From NCBI GenBank assembly GCA_024640765.1, contig JAHEEK010000003.1:62001-126000 (forward strand): a stretch of DNA of 64,000 bases. Direction: 5' to 3'. The notes under the pieces were generated by a model, which did no database searches, was not told the DNA's origin, and saw nothing but the letters and a program-made list of their open reading frames with translations. The position numbers and the translations under genes were made by a program. Within the stretch, counting starts at the first letter, position 1; each line of letters opens with the position of its first letter. Source of the stretch: Nereida sp024640765 (GTDB taxonomy: Bacteria > Pseudomonadota > Alphaproteobacteria > Rhodobacterales > Rhodobacteraceae). This document shows, piece by piece, positions 60,945-64,000 of this stretch.

Positions 60945-62849
60945 ATGACTGACCGTCCGTTGACCCCGCATCTTGACCGCATCACTACGCCCGCTGATTT
61001 AAAGGGGCTGACCGATGATGCTTTGCGACACGTAGCAGACGAAGTCCGAGCCGAGGTCATTTCAGCCGTGTCTGAGACGGGCGGTCATTTGGGCAGCTCC
61101 CTTGGTGTGGTCGAGCTGACTGTAGCGCTTCATGCGGTTTTCAATGCCCCTTACGATAAACTTGTCTGGGACGTAGGGCATCAGTGCTATCCCCATAAAA
61201 TTCTTACAGCGCGCAGGGATCGTATCCGTACGCTTCGTCAGGAAGGTGGGCTATCTGGCTTTACCAAACGCGCGGAGTCTGAGTATGATCCTTTTGGCGC
61301 CGCGCATAGTTCTACATCAATTTCAGCGGCGTTGGGCTTTGCCACAGGTCGTGACCTTGGCATGCCAACGGGGGATGCGATTGCGGTGATTGGCGACGGC
61401 TCTATCAGTGCTGGCATGGCGTATGAAGCGATGAACAACGCGGGGCATGAAAAACGCCGGATGTTTGTGATCCTCAACGATAATGACATGAGCATTGCAC
61501 CGCCCGTAGGGGCGATGTCCGCATATCTCAATCAACTCAACGGGACGCCCTTTGAGCTGTTCAAAGATATGGGCGAAGCTTTTGAAGCGTCGCTACCTCA
61601 GCCGATGCGAGACGGCGCGCGCCGTGCGCGTGAATTAGTAACTGGCCAAGGGGGTGGGAGTTCCCTGTTTGAGCAATTGGGCTTTACATACATCGGGCCG
61701 GTTAATGGTCACGACATGCCTCAACTTTTGGCAGTTTTGCGTCGTGCAAAGGCGCAATCGGATGGACCTGTTCTGATCCACGCGTGCACAGTAAAGGGCA
61801 AAGGATACGCACCGGCCGAGGCGTCTAATGATTGCTATCACGGCGTTTCAAAATTTAATGTAACAACTGGCGAGCAGCAAAAATCCAAACCTAATGCGCC
61901 AAGCTATACCAAAGTGTTCGGTGAGACTTTGACAGAGCTTGCGGCAAGTGATCCCAAAATTGTGTCTGTGACAGCGGCGATGCCTTCTGGTACTGGGCTT
62001 GATCTTATGCAGAACCGTTTTCCGAAGCGAGTGTTTGATGTCGGCATCGCTGAACAGCACGCAGTCACATTTGCGGCTGGTTTAGCTGCCACGGGTCTGC
62101 GCCCGTTCTGTGCGATCTATTCAAGCTTTTTGCAGCGCGGTTACGATCAGATCGTGCACGATGTTGCACTTCAGAACTTACCTGTGCGGTTTGCAATAGA
62201 CCGTGCTGGGCTCGTAGGCGCGGACGGCCCGACCCATGCCGGTGCGTTCGATGTGGCCTACCTTGCGAACTTGCCAAATATGACAGTGATGGCCGCTGCT
62301 GATGAGGCCGAACTGAAGCATATGGTCGCAACCGCTGTGGCCTTTGATGATGGGCCAATCGCGTTTCGGTACCCGCGCGGTGAAGGTGTTGGCGTAGCAA
62401 TGCCTGATGCAAAAATCTTGGAGATTGGTAAGGGCCGTGTGGTGTCACAGGGTAGCGACGTGGCGCTTTTGTCCTTTGGTACGCATTTGTCTGAATGCAC
62501 CAAAGCTGCAGAGGAACTCGCAACCCATGGTATCTCATGTACCGTTGCAGATGCGCGCTTTGCTAAACCGCTTGATCATGACTTGATCCGACAACTGGCC
62601 AGTAATCACCGTGCGCTAATCACAATTGAGCAAGGCAGCGAAGGTGGCTTTGGTGCTATGGTACTGCATTATCTTGCTAACTCTGGGCTGCTTGATGGTA
62701 AGCTTGCTGTACGCACCATGACGCTACCGGATCGGTTTATTGATCAAGCAAGTCCTGCCGCAATGTATGTCGATGCGGGATTAACGGCTGTTGATATTGC
62801 TGCCAGTGCTATGCAAGCAGTCGGGAAGAATATAGTAAAATTAACATAA
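60945..62849 (+). CDS. dxs: 1-deoxy-D-xylulose-5-phosphate synthase
   Basis: A thiamine diphosphate enzyme condensing pyruvate and glyceraldehyde 3-phosphate, first step of the MEP route supplying isoprenoids for carotenoids, the bacteriochlorophyll tail and quinones. TGGHLGSSLGVVELTVAL near residue 45, the TPP motif GDGSISAGMAYEAMNNAGH and VGIAEQHAVTFAAGLA with the catalytic glutamate are present. Length is 634 residues from the ATG at 60945, with GGGAGG upstream. The place next to puf is shared with Rhodobacter. The stop codon is part of a perfect palindrome. Confidence 0.96.
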   Translation: MTDRPLTPHLDRITTPADLKGLTDDALRHVADEVRAEVISAVSETGGHLGSSLGVVELTVALHAVFNAPYDKLVWDVGHQCYPHKILTARRDRIRTLRQEGGLSGFTKRAESEYDPFGAAHSSTSISAALGFATGRDLGMPTGDAIAVIGDGSISAGMAYEAMNNAGHEKRRMFVILNDNDMSIAPPVGAMSAYLNQLNGTPFELFKDMGEAFEASLPQPMRDGARRARELVTGQGGGSSLFEQLGFTYIGPVNGHDMPQLLAVLRRAKAQSDGPVLIHACTVKGKGYAPAEASNDCYHGVSKFNVTTGEQQKSKPNAPSYTKVFGETLTELAASDPKIVSVTAAMPSGTGLDLMQNRFPKRVFDVGIAEQHAVTFAAGLAATGLRPFCAIYSSFLQRGYDQIVHDVALQNLPVRFAIDRAGLVGADGPTHAGAFDVAYLANLPNMTVMAAADEAELKHMVATAVAFDDGPIAFRYPRGEGVGVAMPDAKILEIGKGRVVSQGSDVALLSFGTHLSECTKAAEELATHGISCTVADARFAKPLDHDLIRQLASNHRALITIEQGSEGGFGAMVLHYLANSGLLDGKLAVRTMTLPDRFIDQASPAAMYVDAGLTAVDIAASAMQAVGKNIVKLT

Positions 62850-62860
62850 TCATGATTATG
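62845..62860. repeat. Palindrome CATAATCATGATTATG at the dxs stop
   Basis: A perfect 16-bp AT-rich palindrome overlapping the dxs stop codon, followed by a six-pair CACTTC/GAAGTG hairpin (62871-62886). No long T run follows, so a simple intrinsic terminator is not supported; it may be a protein site or mRNA 3' end structure. Confidence 0.5.
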
Positions 62861-62886
62861 CGTAGTATCCACTTCAGTGGAAGTGA

Positions 62887-63065
62887 GCTACCTTCAAGTG
62901 CGCCCTTTGTTAGAAAACAATACGTTATTTAACGAGACAAAAAGCATATTGAACAACGTCATGACAGTGTCTCCTTTAACCAGCGAGATACGTGCGGAAC
63001 CACGTTACCATACGTTGCTCGGCAAGCTTGGCTGCAGCCTCATCATAGCGCGGTGTCGTGTCATT
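62887..63065. other. Gap after dxs without a recognisable gene
   Basis: About 180 bp between the dxs 3' hairpin and the pirin remnant. A short open frame exists on the + strand but has no recognisable motif, no clear ribosome-binding site and reads the following remnant in the wrong frame. It may be further decayed pirin sequence. Confidence 0.4.
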
Positions 63066-63226
63066 GTGAAACCCTCAATGGTCCCCGCCACATTTGGTGG
63101 AACTTTGTAGCGTCTTCGCGTGACAAGATTGAAGCCGCCAAGGTTGCTTGGGCGGCGGGTGATTGGGCGCACGGTCGGTTCCAATTACCACCCGACGATA
63201 ATGATGAGTTCATCCCCCTGCCCTAG
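63066..63226 (+). pseudogene. C-terminal remnant of a pirin-family gene
   Basis: Read in the frame ending at TAG 63224-63226, the translation gives ETLNGPRHIWWNFVASSRDK, then about thirty residues rich in charged positions and a final DEFIPLP. This is the usual end of pirin/YhhW-type cupin proteins (GPRxIWWNFVSSS ... FIPLPE). No start or upstream pirin cupin sequence is present in any frame, so it is the tail of a deleted gene. Confidence 0.7.
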
Positions 63227-63452
63227 TTTGCCGCCTTAAGTGGGAAAAGCAAAAAATCGGCTAAGTAAGATCATTTGTCTCAATTGGTTGGGCGCAAAGG
63301 TACGAACAATCTGAGTAGCTTACTTTAGCACAATAATTTTCTGCCATGTGTGATTATGCAGAATATTATCCCGCATAGTGGCTCTTTGGCTCTATTTACG
63401 AGAATTAAATTTTCGCTTAATGCCACTTTGAAACAAATTTTGGGAACGCGTT
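63227..63452. other. Intergenic region before the rhodanese gene
   Basis: About 225 bp of AT-rich sequence between the pirin remnant and the sulfurtransferase start. No gene or clear hairpin terminator was recognised; it presumably holds the promoter of the following gene. Confidence 0.4.
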
Positions 63453-64000
63453 ATGAGATTTATTTTTACCACACTCGTCGCAATCGTTGGTATTGCTACA
63501 GCGCCGCTCGCGGCAACATTTGGACCGCTTGTCGAGGCTGATGATCTTGCCAACGCGCTAGATACGAAACAACCCGTTCTTCTCGATATCCGCAACGACG
63601 GCTATTCGGACTCCCACGTGGACGGCGCACTTTGGGCACCGTACAAATTGTTCCGTGGCACCAAAGACAATCCCGGCCGCCTTATGGATTTGGCGGTTTT
63701 GGAAGAGCACCTTGAGAAGCTAGGCCTCGAGCAAGACGAGCCTATTGTCATCATTTCAGAAGGTAACACTGATACAGATTTTGGTGCAGCAGCGCGTGTA
63801 TATTGGACGCTTAAATCAACCGGCTTCACCGACCTGAGCATCCTGAACGGTGGTCGGATTGCATGGCGAGATGCAAAGCTGCCCCTAAACAACACGCTTG
63901 AAACCGCAGTGCCGAGCCAGCTGGACCTTGAGTTTGATACCACTTGGTTGGCGGATACTCAGCACGTGTCTTCAGTGGTAGAAGGTGAGAATTCAGGTCT
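63453..64000 (+). CDS. Periplasmic rhodanese-type sulfurtransferase, 3'-truncated by window edge
   Basis: The start ATG at 63453 opens a signal peptide (MRFIFTTLVAIVGIATAPLAA) followed by a rhodanese domain: ADDLANALDTKQPVLLDIRN, SDSHVDGALWAPYKLFRG, ARVYWTLKSTGFTDLSILNGGRIAW. The loop that carries the active cysteine in catalytic domains reads IISEGNTDTDFGA, with no cysteine, so this is probably the non-catalytic first domain of a two-domain thiosulfate/mercaptopyruvate sulfurtransferase whose second domain lies past the window. Periplasmic location is inferred from the signal peptide. Confidence 0.82.
   Translation, partial: MRFIFTTLVAIVGIATAPLAATFGPLVEADDLANALDTKQPVLLDIRNDGYSDSHVDGALWAPYKLFRGTKDNPGRLMDLAVLEEHLEKLGLEQDEPIVIISEGNTDTDFGAAARVYWTLKSTGFTDLSILNGGRIAWRDAKLPLNNTLETAVPSQLDLEFDTTWLADTQHVSSVVEGENSG

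Noticed and set aside
62877..63110. Plus-strand open frame of 77 codons after dxs
   Set aside because: No motif or ribosome-binding site, and it crosses the pirin remnant in the wrong frame.
1..64000. tRNA, rRNA and CRISPR arrays
   Set aside because: None recognised by eye anywhere in the window; no regularly spaced repeats and no rRNA-like blocks.

Overview
The window looks like chromosomal DNA of an alphaproteobacterium of the Rhodobacteraceae (Roseobacter group), an aerobic anoxygenic phototroph. The reasons are the rsmG-mnmG-mnmE-rho / maf-aroE-coaE-dnaQ-secB order around a candidate replication origin, the tsaE-amgK-murU-addB-addA-trxA operon, and half of a purple-bacterial photosynthesis gene cluster (crtA-bchIDO, crtIB-tspO, crtDC, crtEF-bchCXYZ-pufQBALMX, dxs) with crtA and pufX. 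The species cannot be named from the sequence alone. I see no rRNA, tRNA or CRISPR array.

Layout. 1-9.3 kb: a partial NUDIX gene; a broken response-regulator/PP2C gene beside an Hpt gene; ilvA; argG; a three-gene module (PfkB kinase, class IV aminotransferase, sulfotransferase-like protein); maeB. 9.4-16.3 kb: mutS, hrcA-grpE, rph-rdgB-hemW. 16.2-30.9 kb: the origin region, with parB-parA-rsmG-mnmG-mnmE-rho leftward, an AT-rich gap with DnaA boxes (about 23.01-23.48 kb), and maf-aroE-coaE-dnaQ rightward, followed by secB, fxsA, a Tim44-like gene, smr and hslVU. Two perfect chromosomal parS sites lie in the starts of rsmG and mnmG. 30.6-39.4 kb: trxA, addAB, murU/amgK-like genes and tsaE.

39.6-41.9 kb is the oddest part. 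An IS3-type transposase remnant is fused in frame to a plasmid-type ParB/RepB-like gene. Four copies of a GC-rich palindrome, core GTCCCCGCGGGGAC (three of them the full TGTCCCCGCGGGGACA), lie in or after that gene and inside bchO and bchD. The palindrome has the same length and layout as parS but a different sequence. It may be the cognate site of the orphan ParB, and may mark the photosynthesis cluster as once plasmid-borne or as bound by its own ParB-like complex.

40.8-62.8 kb: the photosynthesis genes. Carotenoid genes make spheroidene/spheroidenone-type pigments from GGPP, bch genes cover Mg-chelatase subunits and the late chlorin-to-bacteriochlorophyll steps, and puf genes encode LH1 and reaction-centre L and M. 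PpsR/CrtJ-type TGT-N12-ACA boxes sit in the crtA/crtI, crtD/crtE and crtF/bchC gaps. The puf transcript carries strong hairpins between pufA and pufL and in its 3' end. dxs supplies isoprenoid precursors. The right end holds a pirin gene remnant and a partial periplasmic rhodanese gene.

Several genes carry lesions or non-standard starts: the response regulator (frameshift plus stop), maf (no ATG/GTG/TTG at the conserved N-terminus), crtC (ATT at the expected start, long overlap with crtD) and the pirin remnant. Read errors cannot be excluded for any of them.
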